DNA from: Rutpela maculata
Taxonomy: Eukaryota > Arthropoda > Insecta > Coleoptera > Cerambycidae
NCBI GenBank assembly: GCA_936432065.2
Contig: OW386292.2
Location: 131,393,460-131,457,459 of the forward strand
Reading direction: 5' to 3'
Length of the DNA stretch: 64,000 nt
This document shows positions 46,936 through 59,673 of this stretch, piece by piece (the stretch's first letter is position 1; each line of letters starts with the position of its first letter). The position numbers were made by a program, and so were the translations under genes. The notes beneath the pieces were generated by a model. The model saw only the letters and a list, made by a program, of their open reading frames with translations, did no database searches and was not told where the DNA came from.

Positions 46936-47392
46936 CCCTTTCACTGCTCAAAGCGTGTATACGCGCAAAAAATAAATGGGCCCACTGTGCTCCAAGCGCG
47001 TTAACTCGCCTGTCGTTTTTAAATTGGTTCAGACTGCTCAAAGCGATTTAACACGCGTATATGTACTATTAGTACATTTTTATATACTTACACAAGTTTC
47101 TGTTGTACCTTAATATTTTTGATAAGAAAGTTGTTTTGTTTTTATGTTTATGTTCACTTGTACTGTTTTTAACCATTTTTTAAAAATAAATTATTATTAT
47201 TGAAACTAGAGCACTTGGTTTTTGTTTTTCTTTCAATTTTATATATAATAATAGACTATGCATACAATAAACCAAATCAAATAGTAACGTAATATCGGAT
47301 CTGCGTGCTCCAAGCGCGTATACTCGCAAGCGGTCAATTTATTGCGCACTACACGAGAATTACGTGAAACCGCGCTGCGCAGCGAAAGGGTT
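46936..47392. mobile_element. piggyBac-like MITE, CCCTTTCRCTGC ends
   Basis: TTAA flanks both sides (46932-46935 and 47393-47396). The left end is CCCTTTCACTGC; the right end in reverse complement is AACCCTTTCGCTGC. Two internal copies of CTCCAAGCGCGT-ACTCGC lie near the ends. It is 457 bp and non-coding. Confidence 0.7.
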
Positions 47393-47396
47393 TTAA

Positions 47397-48641
47397 ATCT
47401 TAAGAAATACATATTTTTGAGGTTAGCTTTGAAGCCACGTGCAGATGCCCTATGAAGCCAGAAATTGTTTAATTTTGATTGGAGAATCCCTTCATGACGT
47501 AATTTGAGAGCGTTTAATTGTTTGAAATATGGAGTAAATAAGACAGTATTTTCATTTTTAAAATATCCATTTAAAATTAAAATATTATACGATATGACGT
47601 GTCTATACAATATTTATTAGGTGTTAATAAATGATTTATGAAAAAATAATCATCAAGTTCCATTACGTGGGAAAGGCCCATTATCAGACCTGGAAAAAAT
47701 TTCCAAAACTCCTGGAAAAGACAGGGAATTTAAGTTTGAAAAATTGCCATAAACACTATGCTGTACATAAAACTCCATATTTCATTTTTATCTGCAACTT
47801 TTTTGTGCCGCCTTTTAAACAGATTGTTTCCTCCGCCCCAAAAAGCTGGATACGCCACTGATAATGTACTAGCATCATTGATCAACTATGAACACATTTT
47901 CGTTGATACAATATACCGTTCATGGAGTAATAAACTCATTTATCAAGTCATGTGCATCATATCAATGTATATTTGAAGCAATCACATTTGTGAACGACGT
48001 TGAGAGGCAAGGGGTGCAGAATGCAGAGCCGGATTTAATTATATTGTAAATAGATATAAAATAATAATAATTTATGATATAACACTTACAATGTCCTCCA
48101 AAGCACTGCATGAATTGGTAACAAAACTTACTTAAATTATTTTCAAAAACACATTACCAAATCAAGAAATATAAAGTAATTATCGAATTATATCTTCACC
48201 CTGACAGTATAAGCTCAAGTGCGGTGTCTCTAACTGCAGTCTTAGGTTAGACAATACACTCACAAGTTTATGACCACACGCTACATCAGATGGCCGACAT
48301 CGAAACGCCGGTATCTTCTCTCTCACTTAACGTAAAAATGGAGTACAGACGGGAGATGAATTGCCGCCCTTTTTATTCCCCTTGCTCATACACTTCTCAC
48401 TAATAAGATTACTTCAACTATACTTTTTAATTATAAGTATTTCTAGATATGTTTGGTTCAGTGTAATTTCCAATTATTATAATATAATTGTAAGTTTTGT
48501 AGCAACAGATGGCGCTGTTGCCTGCGTACAAGAAACGTCCACTCTCTCTAACCTCCTAGCTTGTAATTTTTTAACTAGGCTAGAAATTAAGTAAACTTTC
48601 CAACAACAAACAACTTTCATGCAATTCTGTTTTGTTATCTC
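47397..48641. other. Repeat-rich stretch, no gene seen
   Basis: Short frames only. I find no conserved domain, RNA gene or element termini that I can pair. Confidence 0.4.
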
Positions 48642-49920
48642 AGATAGCGTAAGAAATTCTAAGAATGATTTTTAAATATTCTCTGAGGAATGTATATATT
48701 TGAAATATTATTCTATTATTCTAAGAATATATAAAATTTAACATGTTGATTTGGGAATATTTCATAAGAATAATAAAAGAACATTCTTTTGGACAATAGT
48801 CTAATATTCTTAGAAGATATATGATTTTTAAGAAGAAAACAATAATATTCCAGGGAAAAAATACAGGAATATTTCCATTACCTAAACACACAAACGTCGG
48901 TTGGAACTATACGTAAGAGATGGCATCAAATTTCCATTATCTAATAATGTCGCTAAAGCGAAGGCAATTAGCTATTATAAATCACGTTTATCTAGAATTA
49001 ATCACGTATTTATTGGTATATGACTCATTTTAAAGCCTTTCCAAGTTTGTAAAAGATTTCCCAAGGAACAATTTTAGTTTCTTAAATGTATACAAGGGTG
49101 CTATAAAACTATTTATAAAATGCCTTAAAAAATCTATTTTGCTGTAACAATATCCTAATACCATCATAAAGTGACTTGTAAACTAAAAGGGCCCACCCTT
49201 ATGAAGGTTGTTAAGGCCTTTTTAAATTCCATCATAAAACTCCCTAGTGAGGCATAATGCTGCTCTTGAAAACCTTGTTCGGGCCGTTTTAAAATATTTC
49301 TTAAAACCTATTTTAAGAAGCTTTTCTATTAGCTTCCTGCATTTCTAGAAAACACCTAGAAGGCTACCTTCAAAACTGGTTTTTAAAAGTCTTATAAGTC
49401 CATATTAGAACTGAGAAGCTATAAGAATGTCCACGAAGGAATTCAAATAATTTTATTATTGCATTTATTTTTTCTAAACTGATGTAAGCAAACACACCAT
49501 CAGACTTATTGAAGATAAAATAGAATTTGAAATGTATAAAGCGTAGAACACTATAACCTCTCTAAGGCCGATTTAAAAGGTAATAAAAAGCCATCAGGTA
49601 TGACAAAAAATTTAAAACCAATGGCAGTTTATCGTTAAAACTACATAAGAAAGGCCCAAAAAACAAGAGCCCCTCAGAAATAATAATGATTTTAATTAAT
49701 ATCCATACAAAATTTGCATAGACACGTAATCAGCAAATTTAAAAAAGTGGGCTACTTCTCGGTTCCCACGGTAATTTTCAGTCGTTTCTTGTAATTCTAT
49801 CTTAATTTGCTAACGAAAAAGTGATAATTATAATTGTGAGATTGACCTTGAATACTTTTATATAACAAGAAGAACATGGCCGGCCAACTAAAAACCTGAT
49901 TGTCATTTTACAGTCCTCTC

Positions 49921-50681
49921 CAGTGTTGCCAGGTCTAGTGAAATTTCACTAGATCTGGTGATTTTTTTTAAATCTAGTAATTTAGTGAAAACTTTTATGA
50001 AAATGCCCATTTTTAATGATTTTTGAATCATCCAATTTATTGCACTCTACTGGTAGGTAGACAAACATTAAATTCGAGTTGCGATCTATTTAATACAAAA
50101 CTGTTCACGTTAATCGCTACCACGGTCAGTAAACTCTATGGTTACCTCGATCAGCAGCTCTTAGACGAGAGAGACGCGCGGAGTGGGGAATCGAATGAAA
50201 GAGACAGACATATCTGATTTCCGTGCAAAGGACACAGACAAAGATGCCTGTAGTGTCTATAGCTGACGTAGGCTGTAGACCCTAACAGAATCTCTTTTAT
50301 TCGATTCCCCGCTCCGCACGTGTCTCTCGTCTAAAAGCTGCTAATTGAAGTAACAGTATAGTTTATTGACCATGAATCGCTACAATCGAATAGCCTGGGC
50401 TCGTTGCCCTCTAGCGGCTCGTAGACAAACAGTATTTTCTAGTTACAAACCATTTAATACAATACAGAGTACGAAGTCTGGCAACGAAATAATCAGATAG
50501 AGGACGCTCAGAGCTATGCTGTGCTCAGAGAGCTCAAAAAATTACGTGTCCTACAGACACTGCAACTTTTGAAAATTAAAGATGAGAGCTTCAATTTCAA
50601 ATCTAGTGAAATTTTAGTAAGATTTAGTAACTTTTTAAAGCGTCGTCTGATAACTTTTAAAATTTTGATTTGGCAACACTG
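49921..50681. mobile_element. hAT-like MITE with CAGTGTTGCCA ends
   Basis: The TIR CAGTGTTGCCA starts at 49921 and TGGCAACACTG ends at 50681. Flanking 8-mers GTCCTCTC (49913-49920) and GTCCTCTT (50682-50689) differ by one base. Longer inverted arms include AGACGAGAGAGACGCGCGG (about 50163) against its complement at about 50310. It is 761 bp long and has no transposase. Confidence 0.8.
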
Positions 50682-51607
50682 GTCCTCTTTTTAAACTATA
50701 GGCGAGTTTTATTGACCCCAGAAATCTCCTACTCGTAGAAGTAGGAATGCATCCTGCCGTTTTATTGACCACTATGTTTTCCACGTTTGCTACTTTTCTT
50801 ACGACCGAATTTGATCGTGGAAAGAGTAGAATCACTGGTCATAAAACCAAAAGTAACTAAAATACAAAATAAATAAGAAGAAACTGAAACTATACATATT
50901 GAAGTTATTAAAATATATACAAAATGAGTGTAGTAAAGATTCTAAAAAAAAAATAGATAATCATTTGGATTTGGAAATCCACGAATTGGATGACAAGATA
51001 TATTTATATAAGATAGATTAGATAAATTAGTAATTCCAGCAGCAGCAGCTCTATAAGCAGTAGCTTATTATGTCGATTCATAATGTAAGAGCCAAAAAGA
51101 AGTTACAGCTTGTATCTGTACTGTGCCTTTAGTTTTTTCTTAGGCATAGTGTTATTCTTATTCGTGAGTATTTGCAGTAACTTGGTACATTTTGCTAAAT
51201 CACTGAAGCTCTTGTGGCAACATTGACAAAACGTTTTATTGACACCTAAAATTTGCTACTCGTAGTAGTACATTCGAACTAGCAATAAAACACGCCTTAT
51301 ATATTCTAATAATGGTAATGACCTAGAACATTTACTCTAAATGAAGCCCTTTTAAGTCTTTTTGTATACTATCACAAATAATCCCTTCCTTACAAAAATG
51401 CAAATGCACTTGGCGAAGATCAAATGGACTTGATAAAAGCTGTAATAAAACGTTTGGGACGTTGACATTTGATACAAAAAACTTAAAACTTAACCTCAAA
51501 ACAATTTTTAACAGTCCTTTTAAAATGGCCACTCTTTTTTATTTTCTTCCACCTTTCCAAAAAAGACTTAATTACACATTAGTAAGTCGTGAAATGCTTT
51601 TAATTAA

Positions 51608-51635
51608 CACACACACACACACACACACACACATG
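51608..51635 (+). repeat. CA dinucleotide microsatellite
   Basis: An uninterrupted run of CA repeats. Similar shorter runs occur at about 18620, 32870 and 46208. Confidence 0.8.
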
Positions 51636-52855
51636 CATCAACGACACTTCAGGCAGACATATTGTTTATTATTTTTATAATAAATGTTTTATTGAGGTTT
51701 TGGAAATATGGAATTAAAATTTGCCTTTTAGATTTATAGAGGCCTTTTTTTCTTCATAACGGTTTCATCACAACATTTATCAAGGATGTTTTAAGAGTCT
51801 AATATGTTAAAACCATAAAGAATAATTAAAGAATAATTTAAACCTTCTTTTAAATCTAAATAGAATTTAAGACGTTCATAATTAGCTTTATGGAGAGTTT
51901 TATGTAGGTTATGATAAATCCATTACAAATACATATTATCCTAGAAGCAAATTAGCTTTATAATTAGGTCTTACAGAATGCTTTAAAACTTACTATATAA
52001 GAGCAAATATACTTGAAGCTTAAAAGGCCTTAACTACAACATTAATAAAGCACATGACAATTTCTTAACCCCGACAAACCTTTTTTAAAACCTCCTCAAG
52101 TCCAAATGACTTTTAAATTGTTCCTTGGGTTTGGTAGATAAATTTGGTTATAAGTCTCCGACTTAGTCCTACTACTGGTTTATATGAGTATTCACCTGAT
52201 AATTCGTGTTGGCAATCTAACATATAAATTCTTCGATACCTTGAGACAGAATTTTACATGCACTATGGGCTGCACTGATGATTCTGATGATAACCAACAG
52301 TTAGAAATCGATAGTTGTAAACAATTATCGTGTCTTTTGTTGTAGTTTCGTTCCTTTCTGGTATAGCTCTCGTATATTAAGCAATAAGTCAAGAAGATAA
52401 TCATATAACTGGTAACAGTCATTTCAGTTTAAAATCGGTTATTATAATTCATCGATTTATTTTTATGTAAGGCAACATCAAAAATCCCAATAGAATAGGA
52501 ATTAATCTGTATGCAAAAATAATATAAGCTTATACCCATAATATTCGTGAAAGAGTGGAATAATAATCGAGGAATATTCTATTGAGGGGAAAATATTATG
52601 ATAATATTTTTAAAATATTCCTAGTGTAACTTGATTATTCTGATATGCGTTTTGGATAATCGTAGAATATCTATAGACAGTGCCATTTGCATAAAGAATA
52701 TTTCTGTAATATCTGGAATATTTAAAAATTATTTTAGGAATAATCAAATCTTCCAAACATATAATCTACAATTATTCTAGGAATTAGATTATGCTATCTA
52801 AAATACACATCTTCCTCATTGAGAATATAGACTTTGAAATAGAAAAAACTCACCT

Positions 52856-55592
52856 CTAACTCAGATTCTCAGGAGGAACAAGTTGCTCTGTTGGTGACGC
52901 ACTGGGTAAAGATGAAGATAGAGAAGAAACCGACGAACTTGTATGCCCTATTGGCGAATCAGTTGGTATAGATGAAACCGAAACACCTGTAGACTCCTCG
53001 GATGGTTCCGTTGGTGACATACTTGGTAGAGACGAAGATGTAGAAGGAACCGAAGACTCGTCAGAAGGCTCTGTTGGTGTCCCACTTGGTATAAACAGAA
53101 GCAGGGAAGAACTTGTACACTCTTCTGATGGTTCCGTTGGCGACATACTTGGTAGAGACGAAGTTGTAGAAGGAACCGATGGACATGTAGACTCCTCGGA
53201 CGGCTCTGTTGGTGTCCCACTTGGTATAAGCAGAAGCAGAGAGGAACTTCTAGACTCCTCAGATTGCTCTGTTGGTGACACACTTGGTATATTCGAAGGC
53301 GGATGAGAAGCCACTGGATTTGCAGACGCCTCAAGTTGCTCTGTTGGTGGGACAGTTGGTACAGAAGATGGCGGATGAGGTCTATAGTAAGGCATGGGTG
53401 GGAGAAGTACTGGTTGGTAGAAGAATGGCAAACAAGGAATTGTATCGAAGTCTGAATACGGAGGAAGCAGCTCTATATATGCGATTTGAGGTCGGTAGTC
53501 ATTTGTCAATGGTAAATGTGGAACACCTGTTGAGTACAACAATAAAAGATAACATATCATCGAATTAATTCAAATACGGTTAATAGCAATGTGAGTAAAG
53601 ATATTAAAAATTTAGAAAGGATGGAAAATATGGTAAAGGCTTGATGAAATCTTCTGATATTTTGATAATTGTAGTACTAGGTCAATGAAACAATGAAACC
53701 TTATTTTGGTCTCAGTAAATACCTAATTGAGGAATAATTTTTTTTTTTTTTTTTTCATAAGCAAATTCGATGATTTCTCCATTTCAAACCACTGCAGCTC
53801 CAAAACCTTGACTTTTGAGCTCCATGCTCATCAAGACTTTTAATGACTTGACCTAGAACTACGATTCCTCAGAATATTAGCAGATTTCATGGAGAACCCA
53901 AGCTCATAAGAAATGTTCCGGATCCTTTCTCATTGTGCCGAAACCACTTTGTGCTATTAAGAAAATGATTCAATTAAATTACCTGCTAATGGAACAGGTA
54001 TAACTTGAGCTTGTGAAGGTAAAGTCAGTGATTCTGGAGGAGTCTGTAGGGGTAAAGTCGGAGATGCTGAAGGAGTATCTGGCTCTCTCTTTGGAATGTG
54101 CCCTAGTTTGATTGGTGCCTTAAATTCCATGTCAGGATGAGGGCCTTTTAGTATAGCTCTCACCTAAATACACAATGGTGTGGTAAGATTAAAACAAGGT
54201 GAACTGTATTAAAGGCAAGAGTCGGCAGATTCCCAAGCAGTACATTATAATAATCTTTATTTAATAGAAAAAAATCCTAATACCAAAATAAGTATTTTAT
54301 GCCACTGAATTACTTTTCTCAGAGGGGCAAAAATTCGATAATTTTTAACATTGTTCTTTATTATTTCTCATGATTGAAATGAGATCCAATAGTTCCTTCT
54401 TATTTCAACCGAAGTCGTCTATTTCAATTCGTAATTGTAGGGCAGCTTGCTCTATTTTTGCTATCAGCTGAGCACATCTTTGAATTTTCTCACTATAGGC
54501 AACTTCTCTCATGCTACTCAACATGAAAAAAGCTCAGTGGCATAAACCTGGGAACCGTGCAGACCACAGAGTAAGTCCACTATGCCTGATTCCATGATCC
54601 ATGATCAGGAAACGTTCGATCTAAGAATTGGCGGACTGTCATGCGGTAGTGAGCTGGTCATTCACTAGATATAACGACATTGGACACACTACGTGTGTGG
54701 TACGACAAAAGAACTTGTCCACAATAAGAAAATTAAAAGCCGTACCTCAACTGATAGCAAAAATGGAATAAGCTACCCCACAATTACGAACAGAAATAAG
54801 ACTAAGGACGATTACAGATGAAATATTAAGTCGAGCATGGAAATTCATTAAAATAGTGGATTTAATTTCGAATATAAAAAATAATAATTCTGTAACTTTT
54901 TAAATAAATGTATAGTTAAATGTTAAGCAATAATAATGTAAATATTTCTTAAAAATTACATCAAAGTCAACATGACTCAATCTGGCATTTCTTAAGATAA
55001 GTTGCAACTACGTTATATCAACAATCTCAGGTTATAGCGGCTTTAAACAGTTGAAACTAACTAAATGTGCTGCTTGGGTTTGTAGCCACAGTATAAACAG
55101 CCCACTCTGTAAGATATTCCGCACTTACATAAATTGCAGCTAACTGTTGAAAAAATTGACAGGAAGTGAAATTAGGCAACTCTGTGGACTCTGGTACCCT
55201 CACACCGAAGAGGAAACCTCCAAAGGAATTAGCGTCAACACCAGAACCGCTGGCAGTCTCCAATACTTCGCTTTCAGTTTTTATTTCCCTATGAGGTTGT
55301 TTTGATAAACATTTGATTGTCTAAAATAATTAATATCACTATTAGAACTATTTCAGCTTATCATTAAGTTCAAATATTGCGCGGTATATACAAAATACGA
55401 AATATTTACCATTTCAAGTCGAACTTCAATTCTTGCAATACTTGCAGTAGACATATTCCTCACATTCACTCTAACTCTGATCATTTCTCCTAGTACAAAT
55501 CCAGATTTCTCCAAGTGAACTTTCATGATAATAGGGCCATAGGATGTAGATGTTTGCGAATAATTCTTTTTAAACAAATAACTGAGAGGTAT
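52856..55592 (-). CDS. Arrestin-domain-containing protein, C-terminal part (4 exons)
   Basis: Exons on the minus strand are 55592-55410, 55320-55129, 54163-53983 and 53526-52856, all with GT-AG junctions and compatible phases (0, 0, 1). Exon 1 encodes the start of an arrestin C-domain (SYGPIIMKVHLEKSGFVLGE, then MIRVRVNVRNMSTASI). Exon 2 continues it. Exon 3 has the closing strand (VRAILKGPHPDMEFKAPIKL, GHIP). Exon 4 is a 223-residue Pro/Ser/Thr/Glu-rich tail ending at TAG. Arrestin-domain proteins (alpha-arrestins, ARRDC/TXNIP type) act as cytoplasmic adaptors between membrane proteins and ubiquitin ligases. Here no PPxY ligase-binding motif is evident, though PPYSD and PPMPYY occur near the start of exon 4. 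The N-terminal arrestin exons are not in the window or were not recognised. The next upstream sequence is a retroelement chimera. About 408 residues are present. Confidence 0.82.
52870..53350 (-). repeat. Degenerate coding minisatellite in the arrestin-like tail
   Basis: About eight units of 20-24 residues begin with PTEPSEES or PTEQ. They alternate between an IPSGT ending and an SSLPSMS ending, so the ancestral unit was probably a dimer of about 45 residues. The frame stays open through all units, which argues for selection on the reading frame. Confidence 0.8.
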
Positions 55593-55828
55593 CTAAAAAA
55601 AAATCAGCAATAAACATACATATTTAAAAAAAAACAGTCTGAATTATTTTGTGCTACAGAAATAGTTTTTTATTTTGGCAAAAAACTGTTTTTGAAATTT
55701 CAGCGATATTTGGCGTAATTCATTAGTGGTAACGATTTAACGACTTGGGTTATATTTACTTCCATATCTCTTATGGAAGTGGAGAGATAAGAATATCTAG
55801 GTATATTTCTTTATTTGAAAAAAAGGAA

Positions 55829-56640
55829 TTATTCACGGGTCCCCCGTTTCTTTGCTCTACAGAATGTATCATATGGACCAGCCATTATGTACTGCTTGAT
55901 GTTGTTTTGAATTAGGCGCATGGTAGTATATCTATCAGGTTATGGGCCCAGTGAGTAATGCAAATAAAAGATTTGGAAACTAGAAAAGTGTTGAGTAATA
56001 TTTTTGTGAGGAACACCGTACTTCAAAAAGAGACATCAGAAATGCTGCGACCGCGTGTGAATAACTTAAAAAGGAGGCAAAAATGTCGAACGGTGCTGGG
56101 AATAATCACAATTCTATCCACATATTGAAAAACTGCAAGAACTTGAAAATTATAATACAAGGAAGTTCCCGATGGAAGCATACTTACGACACGAAGACCT
56201 TTGGGACTGTATGGAAACTTCACCGGGCGGTGCCGAATCCACCGACGCTAAATGCATGTCTCGTTTGATCTAATTTGATCCTTGGACACAATTAATTATG
56301 TGCAAGTGCAAGAAGCTACAACTGCTGCCGAAGCTTGGCAGAAATTAAAAATGTGGTTTGGCGATGCGGGACTCACCAGATAAGTTGGCCTCCTCCGTAC
56401 GCTTATAACCACACAGCTTATCAATTGTACTTCAGTCAAAGATTACATCAATACAATCATCATCACAGCCCATAACCTCAATGGAATGGGATTCAAGATA
56501 GGTAAGTTACTATTAGCAGATGAGTAATATAAGCCTATGATTATGAGGCTTGAAAGTTCTGGCACTCCATGTATCAGAGATGCCATCAAAACCAAGTTGC
56601 TCCAGGATGTCAAGAGGGAGTAGCAGCTAAATAATCAAGA
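55829..56640 (+). pseudogene. Copia-type LTR retrotransposon, 5' end and gag pseudogene
   Basis: GGTTATGGGCCCAG at 55938-55951 matches the primer-binding site complementary to the anticodon half of initiator tRNA-Met used by copia. The preceding sequence ends in ATCA as an LTR end would. Downstream, broken frames give IEKLQELENYNTRKFPMEAY, LRHEDLWDCMET, EATTAAEAWQKLKMWFGDAG, GLLRTLITTQLINCTSVKDY, AHNLNGMGFKIG and IKTKLLQDVKRE. This is the usual order of copia Gag. In-frame stops and frame changes make it dead. Protease, integrase and reverse transcriptase are absent. The upstream LTR boundary is not defined. It lies upstream of, or in an intron of, the arrestin-like gene. Confidence 0.8.
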
Positions 56641-57564
56641 TTTGCTGGGCGGTAACGGTATTACGTTAGGGATTTTTTATATTAGTCCTGTTAATTACAA
56701 TCTCAATGAGAAGCTATCTACGGTTCGCTACGCAGATAGGGCGAGGAAAATTAAGCGCAAGCTCATTGTCAAGAAGCCAAGACAGCTGAGATTGATGAGT
56801 TGAAAAAGACCGTACAACACTTAAAGCTGCAGATTGTGGGTGGGTCTATGATCTGCTCTGCAAAAATTAAGCTACTTAAGAACCAGATCGTAAATTTGAA
56901 TATCAAAATTCGTGACCTCACTGTGCAACTGTCAGCAGTCCCACTCTAGTGGATAAAACCGGCTTTCATGAGAAAGTAATCATCTTGCAGAATGTCAATG
57001 AGGTACCCAATAAAAAAATTTCTGACCTCAAAGATCAGTATGACATATAACGTCAGTGCTTATGCGCTGACTCTAAGCACCGGCTTAGAGAACAATGATA
57101 TGGATTTAGTAAGGGAAAATTTGGTGAAATTGCTGCAAATCCAATGTCAGCTTGAGGCAATCAATTTAGTGCAGAAGAAGACTGAGATGGAGGTAAGACA
57201 TTAGAGGAGTCAAGTTTAACAACTACCTGATGCCGGAATTGATGACCGAGGGTGAAACACCCACCTAAATTCAATTAGAACAAGAAACCCACACCACGAA
57301 GTACATTTGAATCTCAAGCTGCTAGAAATTCAAAAGCAACTCATCATAAAATAGAGTTTGGCACAGCAGCTCGCCACCAATAACCAGTACATGATGGACT
57401 ACAAGGTGTTGGCGGAACACGAAACAAAAATTCAGCTTCTGGAAAAAGAGAGAGACGAGCTCATTCAACAACTCGAAAATGTACAAACTAGTAAGCAGGC
57501 GGAACAGCACCTTAATAGGGTACAAAAACTGGTACAAGAGCAAGCACGCCTTATCAAGTTGTAG
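56640..57564 (+). pseudogene. Processed kinesin (KIF4-like) pseudogene fused to copia gag
   Basis: After the copia part the frame reads LLGGNGITLGIFYISPVNYN, LNEKLSTVRYADRARKIKRK and LIVKK, the conserved end of a kinesin motor domain. TAEIDELKKTVQHLKLQIVG (neck/coil) and further coiled-coil segments (ENNDMDLVRENLVKLLQIQC; HETKIQLLEKERDELIQQLE) follow. No intron is present across about 920 bp, and stops and frameshifts occur throughout. It is a retrocopy of a spliced mRNA fragment. The motor end plus neck resembles kinesin-4/chromokinesin (KIF4) proteins, but the subfamily is an inference. The 3' side is cut by a Harbinger-type MITE at 57573. Confidence 0.8.
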
Positions 57565-57910
57565 TACAGTCAGGGCCGGTTTTTCAATGCAAGGTTAAGC
57601 ACTTTAGCCTACAGACAAACTAACTAGAAGTTTAGAATGTGAAGTTGCAATATTAAGGGCCGGTTTATCAGTGCACGGTTATGTACTTTAGCCGTTGGTC
57701 AAGAATTAGCTGTCGGTCATATCAACGTCAAATTGTTTATTAGTGTTCCGGTTAACCCAAACCGTAAGGCAAAGTCACGGCTACTTTAACAAACGCTTTT
57801 TTTGCCTGTTATGGAGATAGCTGGAGGCTACAATGTTGTTTACATGGATAAAGTAAGGTTATAAACCGTTTGTTCGTGTTTGTGTCAAGAAAATATAAAA
57901 ATCAAATGTA

Positions 57911-59673
57911 TTTTGAAGAAATCGACGTTAGTGAGGAAGATGAGGACTTTTTTTGATTATGAGAGAAGACCTTATACAGTTAATAGTGGAGTCAATAGAG
58001 GCTGAAAATATGCATTATTTCGGAATAATTACGGGAAGCTTCGATTTTCCTAAAACCTTTTGATATCACTTTTACATAGCTTAAAGTACAAAGAGATAAA
58101 CATATAATCGTGAGAAATTTATTTATTAATTATTTAAACAAAAAGAAACTTTTTTAACAAAATTATTATAAGTTGAAAAATTTTAAAAAAATTTAATTCA
58201 AATTGACATATAAGGGGGTTGTCGAGGTCGCTGAAACAGATTATGATGTCAAAAAATCGTAATTCAAATTGGCCGATCCAATATAGCCGTGTATCAAGCA
58301 ATAAAATAATTCAATACACTATTCAATTCAAACACAATTTAAATTTTCACATAAAAACTTAAAAAGAAGCTGAGAAAAGTGTTATTGTACATAGCATTAT
58401 TAGATGATCTATGGAAAAGTGCCCAAAATACTTTTAAATTGCTCTGCGGGCACACACACAGCACAGCGTGTGAGACAGGTGATACGTACCGCTTACCGCG
58501 AAGATGCTGTTTTACTTTCAATCTCTTTCTATTATTCAAGTATTATAATTTGACTCATAGCCCTGTACTACGTGAATATTTTTAATATGTTGTCGATATT
58601 TTAAACAGGATAAAAATTGTCAACATTAAGTCGATTTACCGAAAAAACTTGAGTTTTTCAATATTTCGTGAAAAGTATGGGTTTATATATATTCCAAAAT
58701 TTTTTCATCATCAGATTTACTTATTTTGAGGTCCTACTATAAACATATGCTGCGCAGGTAGGCTAAGTAAATTTTTTTATAAAAATTATTAACGTTTATT
58801 TTAGCCATAATTTCACCCATTTTCGTAAAAAAACGGGGTTAATTTAATTTTTAAGGTAAATCCCCTTGAAGCATCTTAAATTACAAATTTCAAGCTTTAA
58901 AAATTGCACCTACAAAGATTTAATAACGAGATTTAAACCAGAGAAATAGGTTGTTAAAGTTATATATTAGTTATATATACAAAATATTTTCATCTCAAAA
59001 TTTTGATATTTTCAAAAATAACTTTTTGAGATTTTTTCACTCATCGGATCTTTTTATTACTTCAAGAGTAAAATGTAAAAGACCCAAGTTTTTATCTTCA
59101 TATTTTTAGAAATGGTAGAGCTTTAACCTATTTCATCGCAAATCTCTTTATGTTCCTACTTCATATATGCACTATTCCTACATACATTCATAATTATATT
59201 TGAAAATATAATAATCCAATAACTGCATGTTTCTTCTTTCATTTAAGCTTTTGTGAGGTAAATTTCATTAACTAGTCTCCGCGTTCCATTTTCGTGCGCT
59301 AAACAAAAAATCTGGAGCCTACATTTTGATCGCACAAAAAAACTTCATATACATTTTTTATGTGAAATTTCCCTTACTTTCGAATGGCGCAATTACTTTT
59401 TGAAAGAAAAAAAATATTTTAAGATATATTTGACAAAGACTGGTACTCCGCAAATATTTTGTTTAATAAAAAATTACTCTCAAGGACTATTGTTGGTAAC
59501 TTTTGGTATGTTGTTCCTGACATATTCAGGGATATATCCTCAAAAGTTACCGCTTCCTGGAATTTTTCCGAAGTGAAAATCTCTATTGACTCCACTATAA
59601 GGAAAGAATCGATTCTTTTGAAGAATTAGACAATATAGAATTTCATAAAAGATTTCGACTAACAAAGGACTAA
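57911..59673 (+). pseudogene. Harbinger transposase N-terminal remnant, split by a MITE
   Basis: The part before the nested MITE reads YFEEIDVSEEDEDF and, after a frameshift in a T7 run, DYERRPYTV. The part after it reads KERIDSFEELDNIEFHKRFR and LTKD before a stop. This is the typical N-terminal region of HARBI1-type transposases (RP, then an F-x-x-LDD/N-x-EF-x-x-RFRL pattern). The catalytic DDE domain was not found. The interruption is precisely the TAA-flanked nested element. Confidence 0.75.
57984..59597. mobile_element. Third-level nested element with TAGTGGAGTCAATAGAG ends
   Basis: TIR TAGTGGAGTCAATAGAG at 57984 and its exact reverse complement at 59597, flanked by TAA (57981-57983 and 59598-59600). 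It is 1.6 kb with no recognised gene. Related end sequence (TTGACTCCACTATAA) also occurs at about 44549. Confidence 0.8.

Larger units (their letters stand above)
48642..52799. mobile_element. 4.2-kb inverted-repeat element with AATATTC motifs
   Basis: The left end AGATAGCGTAAGAAATTC resembles the right end in reverse complement, AGATAGCATAATCTAATTC. Both subterminal regions are rich in TCTAAGAATATT/GGAATATT motifs. Inner arms also correspond: CCCAAGGAACAATTT at 49060 is matched inverted at about 52126, and AAGGCCTTTTTAA occurs on both sides. There is no coding frame. No target duplication was found. A complete hAT-like MITE is inserted inside. Confidence 0.45.

Noticed and set aside
47239..47610. 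123-codon open frame on the minus strand
   Set aside because: It overlaps the end of a piggyBac-like MITE and shows no domain or splice context.
52948..53334. 128-codon open frame on the minus strand overlapping the arrestin-like tail
   Set aside because: It is a shadow frame of the exon 4 repeats; periodic coding repeats keep other frames open too.
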